This document shows positions 62,543 to 64,000 of a DNA stretch of 64,000 nt, one piece after another (the first letter of the stretch is position 1; each line of letters begins with the position of its first letter). The DNA is taken from positions 6,386,001 through 6,450,000 of the forward strand of contig NZ_JACBZH010000001.1 in NCBI RefSeq assembly GCF_013407855.1, in the 5' to 3' direction. This stretch comes from Actinopolymorpha rutila. Its GTDB lineage: Bacteria; Actinomycetota; Actinomycetes; Propionibacteriales; Actinopolymorphaceae. The notes under the pieces were generated by a model, which ran no database searches, was not told the origin of the DNA, and saw nothing but the letters and a program-made list of their open reading frames with translations. The translations under genes and the position numbers were made by a program.

Positions 62543-64000
62543 ATGAGCGACGGCGGGGAGCACTTCGACGGCCACCTGGGCGATGGGTCCGGTGGTCGTC
62601 GGGTGCTGCCTGCCGGGTTCGCTGATCTGCCGGGCGGGCCCGAGTTGGCGGCGGCGGTCGCTTCGGTCGACGTCCGTGAGTGCAACGGGTGGGAGCTGGA
62701 AGAGCTGATCAAAGGCCAGCGGCGGTTGATCTGCTGGCTGGATGCTCAGTGTCTGGCGGCGGTGAACGAGCTGACCTACGCCGAGCCCGGCATGCGTGAT
62801 GAGCCGGCCGGACGGACCGTCGCACCGGACCCGATGACCCCGGAAGTGCTCGAGCCGCTGCTGGGGTGGACCGGCTACCGCGCGCACCAGTACGTGTCTT
62901 TGGCCGCCACCCTGCCCCGCCTGCCCCGGGTACGTGAAGCTCTGGCGACCGGGAAGTTGGAGCTCAACGAGGTCCGCACCATCGTGGACCGGGTCACCGA
63001 CGCCAAACCCGACCTGTGGGGCGCCATCGAGGACGCCATCTTCCCCAAGGTCCTGGAGTTGCGCGGCGGGTTGCTGCGCGCGAAGGTCGAGGCAGAGGTC
63101 CTCAAAGCCGACCCCGAAGCCGCATTGAAGCGGCATCGGGCCGCGCGGACCGGGCGGAACGTAGCGATGTGGCCCGCCGTCGACGGAGTCGCCGACCTCG
63201 CCATCCGCGGATTATCCGCCGCCAGGCCGCCGAGGCGTACGGCTACATCGACGCCATCGCCCGTGCCGTGAAGTCCACTGGCGACTCCCGCACCCTCAGC
63301 CAACTCCGCGCCGATGTGGCTGCCGCCCTACTGACCGGCACCGCCGACATCACCGACTGCTCCGCCCCCACGACCACCGGCAGTCAGGCCGACCAGACAC
63401 CCGGCGAGACCGAACAGGACCAGACCGAGCAGGACCAGGCGGCAAAGGAGCAGGCCGAGCAGGGCGAGACCGGGCAGTGCGACGCGGAAGGCAGCGCGCC
63501 GCATGGACAGGGTGAGACCGAGCGGACCGACACCCAGTCCGAGCAGGTGCCGGACGAGCAGGCACAGGGTGAGCCCCAGAAGGCGTCGGGTGTGCAGGGG
63601 CACTGTGCCGTTCACCGCTTCCCCGACCACGACCGGCACAGCGCCGACTGTGACTGCGGTGACTGCGCTCCCGCCGGGACCGGAAACACCACGCCCCACT
63701 ACGCCCCTGCCACTGCTCTGCCGCGCACGACGCCGCCGCCGAGCGCAACGCAACTACGGAGAACGCAGCCGCCGGACTTCCAGCTGCAGGGCAGATCCCG
63801 CAGCAGAACCGACGGCCCGATGAGGTGACTGACCCGTCAGCGGGCGGGACAACAACACCACCGCAAGCTTCGCCGCCCTGGTCTTCCTCGCAGCCGAGCT
63901 GGGGTGGGATACGAACGCGCGCGAAGATCCAGCTGAACGTTCCGCTGACCACCCTGATGGGACTGTCCACCCAGCCCGGTGAACTCGGCGGGTTCGGACC
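62543..64000 (+). pseudogene. DUF222/HNH-type gene with frameshifts, cut by window edge
   Basis: The DUF222 domain starts at 62543 (VNELTYAEPGMRDEP, ATLPRLPRVREALATGKLEL) and is intact to about LAIRGLSA. Near 63222 one base appears lost: GCCGCCAGG for an expected GCCGACCAGG. The family sequence continues in another frame (AAEAYGYIDAIARAVKST, LSQLRADVAAALLTG). A second shift must lie between about 63600 and 63740, because the downstream family segment (KIQLNVPLTTLMGLS) is in the third frame to the window edge. The HNH domain would lie beyond the window. Either a decaying copy or sequencing errors; two separate shifts favour decay. Confidence 0.8.

Overview
The window is very GC-rich DNA (GTG, TTG and ATG starts, almost no A/T-rich stretches) with typical actinobacterial content: DUF222/HNH genes, a PASTA-domain Ser/Thr kinase, an ECF42-type sigma factor with a DGPF/YCII partner, DUF6458 and DUF1918/CBS proteins, a Ddn-like deazaflavin protein, and lipoprotein solute-binding proteins with twin-arginine signals. 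The many sugar-type transporters and polysaccharide-active enzymes suggest a soil actinomycete of the Propionibacteriales type (Actinopolymorpha/Kribbella-like). That placement is inference from gene content; no rRNA or other marker gene is present. I see no tRNA, rRNA, CRISPR array, transposase or phage gene.

Layout. 1-6.1 kb: a secreted GH5 endoglucanase cut by the window edge, a heterodimeric ABC exporter, and an SRPBCC protein. 6.1-11 kb: a DGPF/YCII protein with its ECF42 sigma factor, then small housekeeping genes (RDD, GNAT, DUF2237, DUF402, hemerythrin). 11.3-20.5 kb: a carbohydrate uptake locus, with an orphan family-5 binding protein, then LplB-type permease, YtcP-type permease, family-1 binding protein and heparinase II/III-like lyase in one coupled operon, divergent from an AraC regulator. 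20.5-31.4 kb: CBS protein, HtrA-like protease, Ddn-like protein, methyltransferases, SRPBCC and phosphotransferase pair, sulfatase, a TetR/FAD-monooxygenase pair, a DUF4097-like/DUF2089 pair and a VOC protein. 31.5-40.7 kb: a secreted PL8 polysaccharide lyase, the PASTA kinase, a duplicated DUF6458 membrane protein, a secreted alpha/beta hydrolase, a methyltransferase, a lone ketoacyl synthase and a VOC protein. 40.7-48.7 kb: a second divergent TetR/FAD-monooxygenase pair, hydrolase, VOC, TetR/SDR pair, a NUDIX-beta-lactamase fusion and a cationic repeat membrane protein. 48.8-64 kb: a sugar isomerase and phytanoyl-CoA dioxygenase pair, a DUF222/HNH protein, a four-gene twin FtsX/ATPase transporter operon, a second orphan family-5 binding protein and a frameshifted DUF222 gene that runs off the window.

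Two themes stand out. First, glycan use: GH5, heparinase II/III-like, PL8 and a sulfatase with two uptake-type binding proteins and one complete permease pair point to breakdown of cellulose-like and acidic, possibly sulfated, polysaccharides. Second, compact control DNA: several genes have a -10-like box six or seven bases before the start codon (probably leaderless), divergent regulator/target pairs share perfect palindromes, and one bidirectional terminator hairpin contains the stop codons of both flanking genes. The most unusual protein is the single-chain NUDIX plus serine beta-lactamase-fold fusion at 46145-48148. The most unusual system-level feature is the operon of two FtsX-like permeases and two ATPases, one of which has a degenerate ABC signature.
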